Position numbers and translations under genes: made by a program. Under the pieces are notes generated by a model, which was not told the DNA's origin, searched no databases, and worked only from the letters and a program-made list of their open reading frames with translations. Shown here piece by piece: positions 1 to 8,541 of a stretch of DNA of 64,000 nt (its first letter is position 1; each line of letters opens with the position of its first letter). This DNA comes from a bacterium (GTDB lineage Bacteria > Bacteroidota > Ignavibacteria > SZUA-365), in NCBI GenBank assembly GCA_020444325.1, contig JAHLLD010000012.1, positions 62,001 through 126,000 of the forward strand. Reading direction: 5' to 3'.

Positions 1-11
1 ACACCGCGTCA

Positions 12-40
12 TTGGTCCACGGTGAGGGACCTGCTATATT
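12..40 (+). promoter_or_regulatory. Candidate sigma-70-type promoter of the acyltransferase gene
   Basis: TTGGTC at 12-17 and TATATT at 35-40 are separated by 17 bases. The -10 box matches TATAAT well and the -35 box only partly. Transcription would begin near base 47, which agrees with a translation start at 105 rather than an ATG at 12. Confidence 0.4.
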
Positions 41-104
41 TACCAAACGCATCCCCCGAACGCCCCGGTTCCGGGTATCGCATAAAGGAACAAAAAATCA
101 TCGC

Positions 105-845
105 ATGATCACAGCCGAAAAATCATCCCTTCACGCCCGCTTCCTGACGCCATATTTCAGGAGAAAGCTCCGTCGCAGCTTCGCTGGCGTGCATTGCAAG
201 GGAATGGACTTTCTGGGAGAGGCGGAAAACGGCGTCCCGGTCGTACTCTACGCCAACCATCCCGGCTGGTGGGACGCCGTGCTGCCCATCTTCCTGAGCT
301 ACGACGTGTTCAGGCATGATGCCTATGCGATGATGGAAGAAAAGCAGCTGTCGCGCTACCAGTTTTTCCGCAAACTGGGTTGCTTTTCCGTCATCAGGGA
401 GAACCCCCGCGAGGCGATGCGCAGTCTGCAGTATGCAGCATCCCTGCTTCACGGCAGTGATCGCGTGCTGTGGATTTTCCCCCAGGGAGAATTGACATCG
501 GTCGACAAACGGCCTCTCAGTTTCTATCCCGGTACCGCGCATCTGCTGCGCGCCCTCGGCGACGTCACTGCCATCCCCGTCGCCTTCCGCTATGATTTCC
601 TGGAACAGGAACGCCCGGAAGCCTTCATTGCCATCGGCAAACCCTGGCGCATCCATGCCAACGAGCGCGTCGACATCCCCCTCACCAGTTCCATCCTGCA
701 GCAGCTGATGGAATACGAAATGGACGTCCAGCGTGAAGACGTCATGGAACGTGAGTTCGACGCGTATACCACCCTTCTGAGTGGAAAGCGATCCATTAAT
801 GAGATTTGGGATAACCTACGTGGGAAGTTAGTCCAGCCTAAGTAG
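105..845 (+). CDS. PlsC-like 1-acyl-glycerol-phosphate / lysophospholipid acyltransferase
   Basis: The 246-residue product resembles the PlsC/LPLAT family, which transfers acyl chains to lysophospholipids or related glycolipids at the cytoplasmic membrane. The acyltransferase motif appears as NHPGWWD near residues 50-56, a variant of the usual NHxxxxD. A second block, FPQGE, sits near residue 127. The ATG at 105 is preferred because the N-terminal extension from an ATG at 12 is basic and low in family character, and a promoter-like sequence lies at 12-40. Its end overlaps the end of the convergent hpnE gene by 18 bases. The substrate is unknown. Facing the squalene genes, it could acylate a carotenoid or other glycolipid instead of a phospholipid, but nothing in the sequence decides this. 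Confidence 0.75.
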   Translation: MITAEKSSLHARFLTPYFRRKLRRSFAGVHCKGMDFLGEAENGVPVVLYANHPGWWDAVLPIFLSYDVFRHDAYAMMEEKQLSRYQFFRKLGCFSVIRENPREAMRSLQYAASLLHGSDRVLWIFPQGELTSVDKRPLSFYPGTAHLLRALGDVTAIPVAFRYDFLEQERPEAFIAIGKPWRIHANERVDIPLTSSILQQLMEYEMDVQREDVMEREFDAYTTLLSGKRSINEIWDNLRGKLVQPK

Positions 846-2150
846 CTCTGCAGCCCTGTTCCCACTGCGCACGGCGCTTTCTATCGTGGCAGGCAGCCCC
901 GTATTGGTCCAGTCACCGGCCAGATACAGGCCAGGTATGGAAGTGGTGGGATCGGGACGAATGGATTCGAGTCCTGGAGCCGGAACAAAAGTCGCACGTT
1001 TTTCCCGGATGGGCATGATGCGGTCGATGTCCTCGTCCCGGAGATCAGGAACGGCAAGCGCGAGTTCATCGTGCAGCAGTGCACGCAGGGCATTTTCCCC
1101 GGCAGGAAAATCCTCCGGTACGGCAGATACTGTCGCACTGTAGTGATACCTGTTGTCGCTTTCCTTTTCCTTACTGAAAATCCAATGCAATCGCGTTTCG
1201 AGCAGTCCCGTCATGCGCGGGAGCCGGAGGTCTCGTCGCGTCCAGAAATGCAGGGATAGGATTTCCGATGCTTCAAAGCGGGAAAAATCGATGGCGAGTT
1301 GCTCCAGCACCCCCGATTCCCGCGCGAGACGTTCAAGCGCCCAGGGCGGGATGGCGCTGATGACGGCGTCTGCGGGAATTTCCTCTCCTTCCGAAGTACG
1401 TATACCCCGCACCGCACCATCGCGAATGAGAATGCTGTCAGCGCGCAGACTGCATTGCACCTCGGCACCGGCACTCCAGAGTTCAGCGAGAGCGCCATCG
1501 ACCAGGAGAGGAGTGAGTCCCGTTTTGGGAAGCAGCATATCCGCTGCATCTGCGCTGCCGAGGAAGATTTCACGCAGCACAACGGTCAGCAGCCAGGCGG
1601 AAGCCCGGTCAATATCGCTGTTCATGGTTGCCAGGACGACGGGACGCCAGAAGCATTCCAGCGAAGCTCGATCCTGCCGCAGCAAGCGCAGCCAGGCCGC
1701 GGCTGTCATACCATCGAGTTCCTCGCGATCAGCCCCGGTGATGGATCGCAGTTTCCATGCAACGGAAGCGATGCGCAGACGCGCGCTCAGCGGCAGCATG
1801 GAGTAGGAAAGAAATGCCTGTGCGAGTCCGATGGGATGCGGCAGCGTGCCGGCAGTCAAAGATGCGCTGCGTCCGTCCCGGTGAAAGAATTGCAGCGCCA
1901 TGCCTTTTCTGCGTTCGAGCAGGTCGCGGGTACCGCAGGCTTCCAGGTACGCAAGCGTGGCGTGGCAGCAGCCCATGAGCACATGCTGGCCGTTATCGAT
2001 TTCGACTCCGCCCCGGCGCGGCGAAAAGCTGTAGGCGCGTCCCCCGAGTTTCGGCGATGCTTCGAGCAGGGTGACTTTCCAGCCACGTCGTGATGCACGG
2101 AGCGCTGCCGCCAGTCCGGCGACACCTCCGCCCAGGACGATGAGCTTCAT
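828..2150 (-). CDS. hpnE: Hydroxysqualene dehydroxylase HpnE (FAD-dependent)
   Basis: This 440-residue flavoprotein belongs to the amine-oxidase/phytoene-desaturase superfamily. It begins with a dinucleotide-binding motif, GGGVAGLAAA (residues 7-16), followed by the acidic ribose-binding residue in LLEAS. The block DNGQHVLMGC near residues 53-62 is characteristic of HpnE. The C-terminal FAD motif YLAGDWTNTGLPATIESA is intact. HpnE reduces hydroxysqualene to squalene, the last step of the HpnCDE route from farnesyl diphosphate. The start overlaps the hpnD stop in an ATGA, so the two are probably translationally coupled. It is the last gene of the cysE-cysK-hpnC-hpnD-hpnE operon. No squalene-hopene cyclase lies in the window, so whether hopanoids or another squalene product is made cannot be said. 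Confidence 0.9.
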   Translation of the reverse strand: MKLIVLGGGVAGLAAALRASRRGWKVTLLEASPKLGGRAYSFSPRRGGVEIDNGQHVLMGCCHATLAYLEACGTRDLLERRKGMALQFFHRDGRSASLTAGTLPHPIGLAQAFLSYSMLPLSARLRIASVAWKLRSITGADREELDGMTAAAWLRLLRQDRASLECFWRPVVLATMNSDIDRASAWLLTVVLREIFLGSADAADMLLPKTGLTPLLVDGALAELWSAGAEVQCSLRADSILIRDGAVRGIRTSEGEEIPADAVISAIPPWALERLARESGVLEQLAIDFSRFEASEILSLHFWTRRDLRLPRMTGLLETRLHWIFSKEKESDNRYHYSATVSAVPEDFPAGENALRALLHDELALAVPDLRDEDIDRIMPIREKRATFVPAPGLESIRPDPTTSIPGLYLAGDWTNTGLPATIESAVRSGNRAAELLRLD

Positions 2151-3007
2151 GACAGGGTGGCGTACTGGAGTGGAGCGCGGCTGAAATACTCTGCCGCAGC
2201 GATGCGGAATTTTGCGAAAGAGGAAATGGAGATGCGCTCGTCGAACAGGGCGAACTGCTTCTGCTCGATTTTCTGCAGGATGCGGTAGTAAATGCGATCC
2301 ATGATGCGCGCGGCGAAGAAGGCGGCATGATCCTCATGCGCAAGTGCGGAACGGGCACGTGCGTAATACTCGCGTGCACGCTGCGTCTCGAAACGCATCA
2401 TACGTATGAAATTTTCATTATACGTACTGGAAAGCAGTTCTTCGTAGGAGTATCCGAAGCGCGTAAAATCTTCACCCGGCAGATAAATGCGTCCGATGGC
2501 TGCGTCGGCCTTGACGTCACGTACAATGTTGGTAAGCTGCAGGGCGATGCCGAGATCGATGGCGTACTGCTTTGTGGTCTCCCTGGTATAGCCGAAAATT
2601 TCACTGCACATGAGTCCCACCGTCGACGCCACGTTATAGCAGTACTCATAGAGTTCCTCGAAGCTCTGATAGCGGGCCTTCTCGAGATCCATGCGCATGC
2701 CGCGAATAAGGTCGAAGAAATGTACAGCGGGAATACTGAAGCGATCGGCAATGACACTGAGGCGATTGAGCAGCGCATGACTGCTTTCATTGCGCAATCC
2801 GCGCTCGAGCTCTTCGGTCCACCGGTGCAGCCGCTGCGCCTTGCTCTCGTGGTCCCCTTCCTCGTCGACGATATCATCCGTGCAGCGACAGAACGCATAC
2901 ACGGTGTGAATGGCATCGCGTTTGTGCTCGGGAAGCATGGCGAACGACATCATGAAGTTCGTTTTGCTTTTCCGGGTAATGTCAGCTGCGGACTCGGGTT
3001 CGTGCAT
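2147..3007 (-). CDS. hpnD: Presqualene diphosphate synthase HpnD
   Basis: The 286-residue protein is a trans-isoprenyl diphosphate synthase of the squalene/phytoene synthase family. Both aspartate-rich magnesium-binding motifs are present: DDIVD at 44-48 and the region LTNIVRDVKAD with D164 and D168. HpnD condenses two farnesyl diphosphates to presqualene diphosphate. Assignment as HpnD and not HpnC follows from gene order (hpnC-hpnD-hpnE) and from the closer match to phytoene-synthase-like sequences such as AIHTVYAFCR. Its 5' end overlaps hpnC by 26 bases and its stop overlaps the hpnE start by four. Phytoene synthase is the main alternative, made unlikely by the pairing with hpnC and hpnE. 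Confidence 0.88.
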   Translation of the reverse strand: MHEPESAADITRKSKTNFMMSFAMLPEHKRDAIHTVYAFCRCTDDIVDEEGDHESKAQRLHRWTEELERGLRNESSHALLNRLSVIADRFSIPAVHFFDLIRGMRMDLEKARYQSFEELYEYCYNVASTVGLMCSEIFGYTRETTKQYAIDLGIALQLTNIVRDVKADAAIGRIYLPGEDFTRFGYSYEELLSSTYNENFIRMMRFETQRAREYYARARSALAHEDHAAFFAARIMDRIYYRILQKIEQKQFALFDERISISSFAKFRIAAAEYFSRAPLQYATLS

Positions 3008-3857
3008 CTGGCTTTGCTCTCAGTACAGCAGCGGAAAATAGTTTGATTCCATCGACAACGGACAGACTCGGTCGGGAATCAAGTACATTATACCCTTGTT
3101 TTTCAATTTTTTCAAGCACTGTCATCCCTCCATACCAGATCGCCCGCAATTCAAGTCGTAGGCGGTATGGCACCATCGGAAAGAGCGGCACGGCGGCGAG
3201 GAAATATCCACGCGCGCGTTCCACCTCCCCTGCAATGACCGTACGCATGCGATGGGAATCGTTTCCGGCAAGGACATCATCGACGGACAGTCCCTGTGCC
3301 TCAAGACTCGCGGCGGGCAGGTACACACGCGGTTTTTTTCGGTCGACGGAAACGTCCTGCCAGAAATTCGCGAGTTGCAGGGCGGTACAGAGGGCGTCGG
3401 AGTAAGGACCGGTTTCCTCGTTCAACCGCCCGAACAGCGCCAGGATGATGCGTCCCACGGGATTGGCCGAACGCCGGCAGTAATCGAGCACCTCATCGAA
3501 ATCCTCATACCGCTCCTTCTCCGTATCCTGCACGAAGGCATCCAGCAGGTCGTGGAAAAGCTGTTCCGGTATGGAAAAGCGGCGCATGGTATCGCCGAGT
3601 GCGAGGAATACCGCGTCGTCCGCTTCCCTCTGCTGACAGCTGCGGAGGCGTTCGCGCCAGGCTTCAAGTTGTGCCCTGCGCTGATCGCCGCTGCGCTCCC
3701 CTTCGTCCGCCATATCATCCGCATGCCTGGCGAAAGCATACACCGCGGAGATATGCGGCCTGAGCGTACGCGGTAACAGGTGCGATGCCACCGGGAAGTT
3801 TTCGTAATGGCTCCGGGCGAGCTGCATGCATTCCTGGTATGCCTGCTGTAAGGTCAT
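2982..3857 (-). CDS. hpnC: Squalene synthase HpnC (hydroxysqualene synthase)
   Basis: This second squalene/phytoene synthase paralogue has 291 residues. Aspartate-rich motifs are DDMAD at 47-51 and QLANFWQDVSVD with D168 and D172. The segment HYENFPVASHLLP near the N-terminus is typical of HpnC. The enzyme converts presqualene diphosphate to hydroxysqualene, which HpnE then reduces. The ATG at 3857 was chosen because family similarity begins there and it lies 19 bases after the cysK stop. The open frame continues 61 codons upstream inside cysK, but that extension is not HpnC-like. It is the third gene of the five-gene operon. Confidence 0.87.
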   Translation of the reverse strand: MTLQQAYQECMQLARSHYENFPVASHLLPRTLRPHISAVYAFARHADDMADEGERSGDQRRAQLEAWRERLRSCQQREADDAVFLALGDTMRRFSIPEQLFHDLLDAFVQDTEKERYEDFDEVLDYCRRSANPVGRIILALFGRLNEETGPYSDALCTALQLANFWQDVSVDRKKPRVYLPAASLEAQGLSVDDVLAGNDSHRMRTVIAGEVERARGYFLAAVPLFPMVPYRLRLELRAIWYGGMTVLEKIEKQGYNVLDSRPSLSVVDGIKLFSAAVLRAKPDARTRVRS

Positions 3858-3876
3858 ACGCAAAAATGCACAGAAT

Positions 3877-4806
3877 TCAGGCCATTTCCTCGAACAGCGC
3901 CGTACTGAGATACCGTTCACCCGTGTCAGGAAGAACGGTGACAACATTCTGTCCCTCATCCATCTCCTGCGCGCAGCGAACGGCCACACTCGCGGCAGCG
4001 CCGCAGGAAATGCCAACGAGCATCCCCTCCTTGCGGGCAAGCGCGCGTGCCATGGCGATGGCTTCTTCCGTGCTCACTGTCATGATTTCATCGATGACGC
4101 TGCGATCGAGGATTTCAGGCACGAAGCCGGCGCCAATGCCCTGGATTTTGTGGGGACCGGGCTCACCGCCGCTCAGCACCGGCGATTCTTCCGGTTCCAC
4201 GGCAATGATGCGGACGTCGTCGCCGAGTTCCTTGCGCAGCACCTGTCCCACACCCGAGATGGTCCCACCCGTTCCCACGCCGGCAACGAAGGCGTCGATA
4301 TGCATGCCCTCCATATCCTCGAGAATCTCCACCGCCGTCGTTTCCCTGTGTGAGGTCACATTGGCCTGGTTGCGGAACTGCTGGGGAATGAACACGGCTT
4401 CCATGTTCGCGGCGAGCTCCTGTGCCCTGTCGATTGCGCCCTTCATCCCTTTCTCCGCTTCGGTGAGCACGAGTTCCGCACCAAGATGACGCAGAATGCT
4501 GCGGCGCTCCTGGCTCATGCTTTCGGGCATGGTGAGAATCAGGCGGTATCCTTTAACTGCACAGACCATGGCGAGTCCGATGCCCGTGTTTCCTGAAGTC
4601 GGCTCGACGATGGTGGTGCCCGGACCAATGACGCCTTCCTTTTCCGCCGTCTCTATCATGTACAAGGCGGGACGCTCCTTGACGCAGCCAAGGGGATTGA
4701 AGGATTCGAGCTTCACCCACACGGTCGCGCCCTTTTCGGGAGAAAGCCGCGAGAGGCGAACCAGCGGTGTACGTCCAATGCTCTCGTTGATATTCTGAAA
4801 ACGCAT
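3877..4806 (-). CDS. cysK: Cysteine synthase (O-acetylserine sulfhydrylase)
   Basis: This PLP enzyme of fold type II has 309 residues, the usual length. The cofactor lysine is K43 in NPLGCVKERPA, where most family members have GSVKDR, so the serine-aspartate pair is replaced by cysteine and glutamate. The substrate loop PTSGNTGIG, the glycine-rich phosphate loop GVGTGGTISG and the C-terminal GISCGAAAS are intact. It makes L-cysteine from O-acetylserine and sulfide in the cytoplasm. It starts 21 bases after the cysE stop, so serine acetylation and sulfhydrylation are encoded together. CysM-type thiosulfate use or a cystathionine beta-synthase-like role cannot be excluded from sequence alone. 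Confidence 0.88.
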   Translation of the reverse strand: MRFQNINESIGRTPLVRLSRLSPEKGATVWVKLESFNPLGCVKERPALYMIETAEKEGVIGPGTTIVEPTSGNTGIGLAMVCAVKGYRLILTMPESMSQERRSILRHLGAELVLTEAEKGMKGAIDRAQELAANMEAVFIPQQFRNQANVTSHRETTAVEILEDMEGMHIDAFVAGVGTGGTISGVGQVLRKELGDDVRIIAVEPEESPVLSGGEPGPHKIQGIGAGFVPEILDRSVIDEIMTVSTEEAIAMARALARKEGMLVGISCGAAASVAVRCAQEMDEGQNVVTVLPDTGERYLSTALFEEMA

Positions 4807-4827
4807 GTTCCTGCGCTCCTTTCCTTT

Positions 4828-5760
4828 TCAAATAGTGTAGTACCAGGCAGCGTTGTCACGGTCGCCGGCGGGAATGACATTGATGCGCGGCTCGCTCGTG
4901 ACAACGGCATGCGCCTCGACGGATTTGACGAGCCAGACATTTCCTCCGATCACCGCGTCGTGGCCGATTTCCGTTTCGCCCCCGAGTATGGTTGCTCCTG
5001 CATAAATGGTGACGCGGTCTCCGATGGTCGGATGCCGCTTTTTTTCCGAAAGTTCCTTCCGCACGCTGAGCGCGCCGAGAGAGACGCCCTGGTAAATTTT
5101 GACGTGCTCCCCGATGAGTGTTGTTTCCCCGATGACCACACCCGTACCGTGATCGATGTGGAAATACCTGCCGATCTGTGCGCCCGGGTGGATGTCGATT
5201 CCCGTCCTGCTGTGTATGTACTCGCTCATCATGCGCGCGATCAGACGCACACCGTGCGTCCAGAGAAAATGGGCCACCCGGTGTACCGCAATGGCACGGA
5301 GTCCCGGATAACTCAGGATGATTTCTTCCCGCGATTTCGCGGCAGGATCTCCGCTGAGCAGAGCTTCCACGTCGGTCGAAAGAACGCTGCGCAGCTGTGG
5401 GAGCGCACGAAAGAAATGCTCGACGATGTCGCAGGCTTCCTCGCGCAGCCCCGATTCATGTTGCAGCGCCCCGTTCTCCCCTCGATCAAAGTGCAGATTC
5501 TTCCGCACCTCCTCCACCAGCTTCTCATACACGCGCACGAGCCGGCCCCCGGTCAGGAAGCTGAGGTTGGCCCGGCTGAGCGATTCATCACGGAAAAATC
5601 CCGGAAAAAGCAGCGCCTCAATATCCCGCACCACGTCGATGATGGCATCGCGGGATGGAAGGTTGTTGCCCTGAAAGTGATTGATACCACCTTCGCGGTG
5701 ATATGAAGCGAGCAGGGCTTCTGTGAGGTCCTGCATGTCGCCCTGATGTTCTGTATTCAT
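4828..5760 (-). CDS. cysE: Serine O-acetyltransferase (EpsC/CysE type)
   Basis: The 310-residue protein has the long helical N-terminal half of EpsC-type serine acetyltransferases and a C-terminal left-handed beta-helix of hexapeptide repeats. Catalytic residues lie in HIDHGTGVVIGE, with H201, D203 and H204. The repeats continue through IYQGVSLGALS, IGDRVTIYAGATILGG and IGGNVWLVKS. It transfers acetyl from acetyl-CoA to L-serine, giving the substrate of the next gene. The ATG at 5760 is preceded by AAAGGAG at a good distance. A longer reading from 5988 would run through the divergent promoter region and lacks family similarity. It is the first gene of the cys-hpn operon. Confidence 0.9.
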   Translation of the reverse strand: MNTEHQGDMQDLTEALLASYHREGGINHFQGNNLPSRDAIIDVVRDIEALLFPGFFRDESLSRANLSFLTGGRLVRVYEKLVEEVRKNLHFDRGENGALQHESGLREEACDIVEHFFRALPQLRSVLSTDVEALLSGDPAAKSREEIILSYPGLRAIAVHRVAHFLWTHGVRLIARMMSEYIHSRTGIDIHPGAQIGRYFHIDHGTGVVIGETTLIGEHVKIYQGVSLGALSVRKELSEKKRHPTIGDRVTIYAGATILGGETEIGHDAVIGGNVWLVKSVEAHAVVTSEPRINVIPAGDRDNAAWYYTI

Positions 5761-5924
5761 GTCGACTCCTTTCTGCCTCAACGCAGAATATTGGAAGAGG
5801 ATTCCTTTCCGTGCGGGGAAAAGTGTATCACGGAGCCGCCGGGCCGTATCCATTTTCGTGAATTCCGTATCTTTGGCACATGAAACACGACAATTCAGTG
5901 CATAATCCGCAGCTTCTTCGCACG

Positions 5925-6737
5925 ATGTTCCTTCAGATGGTCTGCCGTACGGGACGCCGCCTGCAGCTGCTGCTGTTCCTCCTGCCATTTTTCATCATCC
6001 TTCCCGCCATGCTCCACGCGCAGGTCAACACGGAAAAGCTCCGCCGCGATGGCGAGAAAACCGGGGTGTTTTTCAACACCGGGGTGGCACTCGGACTGGT
6101 ACGCGGGAATTCCGAATTCGTCTCCGTCGAGGGTGATCTGCGTTTCGACTACGTGCGGACGGACAACGACAACTTTGTCGTACTCAACTATGCGTTCAAG
6201 GAAGCGCGCCAGGGAAAAATCGCGAACAAGGGCTTCCTGCACGGAAGAAGTATATGGGATGTGGCTTCAGCCCTTGCGGTGGAAGGATTTGCGCAGGCCG
6301 AGTTCAATGAATTTCTCTCCCTGAAGAACAGGGATCTCCTCGGCGCAGGGGCGCGATGGAAAGCGATCGACCTGCGGGACAATGATGAAAAAAGTCGTCT
6401 CGAAATCTTCCTCGGCATCGGTGCGATGTTCGAGCATGAGGAGTATGACACGAGTCCCGCTGCCCTGCGCTTCGACCGCATGCGTTCGACGAATTACCTG
6501 ACCCTGAACTGGACGCCCTCCGACGCCGCGGCAGCCACCCTGATCGCGTACGCGCAGCCGCTTGTCGAGAATCCGGAGGATGTGCGCATCATCACCGATG
6601 CATCCGTCGAATGGAAAATCGTAGCGGGACTCCATTTCAACGTGCGCTGCAGCTGGCGGTATCACAGTCGTCCCGTAACCGACGTCAAGCGCTATGATCT
6701 TGAGCTGACCAACGGACTGCGGCTGTCACTTCCCTGA
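5925..6737 (+). CDS. DUF481/YdiY-like outer-membrane protein
   Basis: A signal peptide (hydrophobic core LQLLLFLLPFFIILPAML, cleavage after LHAQ) is followed by about 240 residues of alternating polar and hydrophobic strands. The blocks GLVRGNSEFVSVEGDLRFDY, LLGAGARWKAI, IFLGIGAMFEHEEY and KRYDLELTNGLRLSL match DUF481 outer-membrane beta-barrels. The function of the family is not established. The ATG at 5925 gives a normal signal-peptide n-region. An earlier ATG at 5880 would add 15 residues and lies only four bases behind a TATCTTTG box at 5868-5875, making it a poor start if that box is a promoter element. The gene is divergent from cysE. Confidence 0.75.
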   Translation: MFLQMVCRTGRRLQLLLFLLPFFIILPAMLHAQVNTEKLRRDGEKTGVFFNTGVALGLVRGNSEFVSVEGDLRFDYVRTDNDNFVVLNYAFKEARQGKIANKGFLHGRSIWDVASALAVEGFAQAEFNEFLSLKNRDLLGAGARWKAIDLRDNDEKSRLEIFLGIGAMFEHEEYDTSPAALRFDRMRSTNYLTLNWTPSDAAAATLIAYAQPLVENPEDVRIITDASVEWKIVAGLHFNVRCSWRYHSRPVTDVKRYDLELTNGLRLSLP

Positions 6738-6825
6738 GCAGCGTTTCCGTCACACGCGTCGTCATGGGAATAATCTGTGCCATTGTGTGTCCTTCCATCA
6801 CACACTACCCGGCAGGAGGTTCAGA

Positions 6826-8481
6826 ATGATTCGTTTTGCATGCCTGTTTCTCATCCTCACTTCATTTTGTCAATCGCAGCAGTACCAGGTCTGGGACTTC
6901 CCGGAAGGGACGAAATACGTATCCGTTCGATCCATCGATGACGGTATCGTCGCCATGGAGGAAAGAACAGATGTACAGGCGTATGGAGGACATATCCCGG
7001 GGTGGTATGTCGAAGCGGTTGTCAATGCGTTTATCCCGAAAGATGATGGAACACTGCGGCAGTACGTCCTTCGTCCTGATACGACCTACCACAGTGGACA
7101 GCAGATGGAGTACACAGCTCCCGTGTACACGTCGGATTTCACTCGCCTGGATGATGAGACTGTACTTGCCGTGCTGGCAACCGCGGAGGTGCAATACACC
7201 GATCTGGGCTCATGGATCACGAATATCCCCCCGATGCGGCTTTTCGTTCTTCATGACACCGGATTGGAAGTTCTCGCTGAAATACCGGGTGCGCTGAATC
7301 CATCGTTTCATCGCACACAATCGGGCGACATCCTTATGGTGTGGGACGAGCGCAGCATTCCGGACGAGCCATGGGAAATATCTTCGTCCGATGATGCTGA
7401 GATTCATGTGGCGCGTGTGAGTGCATCTGATGGACTTCAGGATGCCGCCGTCATCGGATCCGGTTTTCGGCCGCATTGGATTGAAACAACGGATGGCAGC
7501 CGCTACCTCGCCTATCTCCACAGTGTACACCGGGAACGGAACGACAGGCTCGACTTCACACTGCGCCAGGTTGCGCCATCAATCGGTCAGCCAGCAGCGC
7601 TCGACAGCATGATCCGGGAGAGGCTTGCAACCGGCTACGCAGACTTCCCTCACAACCTGCAGACCTGCGTGAATGCTCAGAATGGTGTATCCATCCTTCT
7701 GGAAAGCGATTCGCTGCGCTTCATGCACCGCTCCGGAAATGGTCAGTTCACTCAGTATGCAACAAGGCTCGGCCGGGGTGCACAGCTTGCGCTCTATGGC
7801 AGCGAAGAAACACCCACGGTATTCTGGCGCCGCAATGATGGAGCCGTGGTATGGTCGGATATGAGTATGGGTGTAATGTTTACCGTGGTTGACACGGTGA
7901 ACGGCGCCGCCGAGCATCCGCACTGGTCGAACCAGTGGACGACGCAGCGATGGATCGACGGCAACATCACGTTACTCCACCGTTCACAGGATCTGCACCG
8001 GTCGATCATCGTGCGACAGAACGCCACCTCCCCGACATCGAACGGGACGCTGCTCTTCACCCTTCCGGAAGACCGCACCGAAATTGTGAGCTGGCTGCTG
8101 AAGGATGACGCGACCCTCTGGTTGACACAGACCGACACGACACTTGACGGCACGGTGCGCTCCGCACTGTACAGGGTTACCGATCTGCCGCTGAGCGCTT
8201 CGGCAGCGCCTGTGCTTCCAGTGCAATCCGCAATACTCGGCAGCTTTCCTTCACCCACCCGGGGAGTGACGACACTGAACTACAGAGCTGCGCATGCCGG
8301 CGTCGTTCACCTCACGTTGCACGATTTGCTTGGGAAAAGATGTGCCAGGCTTGGTGATCGTATCGTCCACACCGGCGATCAGCTCCTGTCCCTGCGCCTG
8401 CCGGATCTGCCGACAGGAACCTACCTGCTTTCTGCCGTGACAGGGACGCAGCGCATCACCCGTCCCCTGCTCATTCGCTAG
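6826..8481 (+). CDS. Secreted protein with T9SS type A sorting domain
   Basis: This 551-residue secreted protein has no recognised catalytic domain. It begins with a signal peptide (MIRFACLFLILTSFCQSQ) and ends with a T9SS C-terminal sorting domain. In that domain, the block SFPSPTRGVTTLNY is followed by VHLTLHDLLGKR, then LPTGTYLLSAV, and finally RPLLIR. The middle contains repeated short beta motifs and many aspartates and tryptophans, compatible with a beta-propeller-like surface protein. The ATG at 6826 is preceded by a strong AGGAGG at six bases, which rules out the ATG at 6787. It is probably exported through the Sec and then the T9SS machinery to the cell surface. It appears monocistronic. 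Confidence 0.8.
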   Translation: MIRFACLFLILTSFCQSQQYQVWDFPEGTKYVSVRSIDDGIVAMEERTDVQAYGGHIPGWYVEAVVNAFIPKDDGTLRQYVLRPDTTYHSGQQMEYTAPVYTSDFTRLDDETVLAVLATAEVQYTDLGSWITNIPPMRLFVLHDTGLEVLAEIPGALNPSFHRTQSGDILMVWDERSIPDEPWEISSSDDAEIHVARVSASDGLQDAAVIGSGFRPHWIETTDGSRYLAYLHSVHRERNDRLDFTLRQVAPSIGQPAALDSMIRERLATGYADFPHNLQTCVNAQNGVSILLESDSLRFMHRSGNGQFTQYATRLGRGAQLALYGSEETPTVFWRRNDGAVVWSDMSMGVMFTVVDTVNGAAEHPHWSNQWTTQRWIDGNITLLHRSQDLHRSIIVRQNATSPTSNGTLLFTLPEDRTEIVSWLLKDDATLWLTQTDTTLDGTVRSALYRVTDLPLSASAAPVLPVQSAILGSFPSPTRGVTTLNYRAAHAGVVHLTLHDLLGKRCARLGDRIVHTGDQLLSLRLPDLPTGTYLLSAVTGTQRITRPLLIR

Positions 8482-8541
8482 CGCACATCGGTTGCCCCAA
8501 GGTGATCACTCAAGTCTGCGAATGCATTCGACAGAGCGAAC

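Noticed and set aside
8519-8530. CGAATGCATTCG perfect palindrome between convergent genes
   Set aside because: At 12 bases without a T-tract it is too short to call a terminator or operator.
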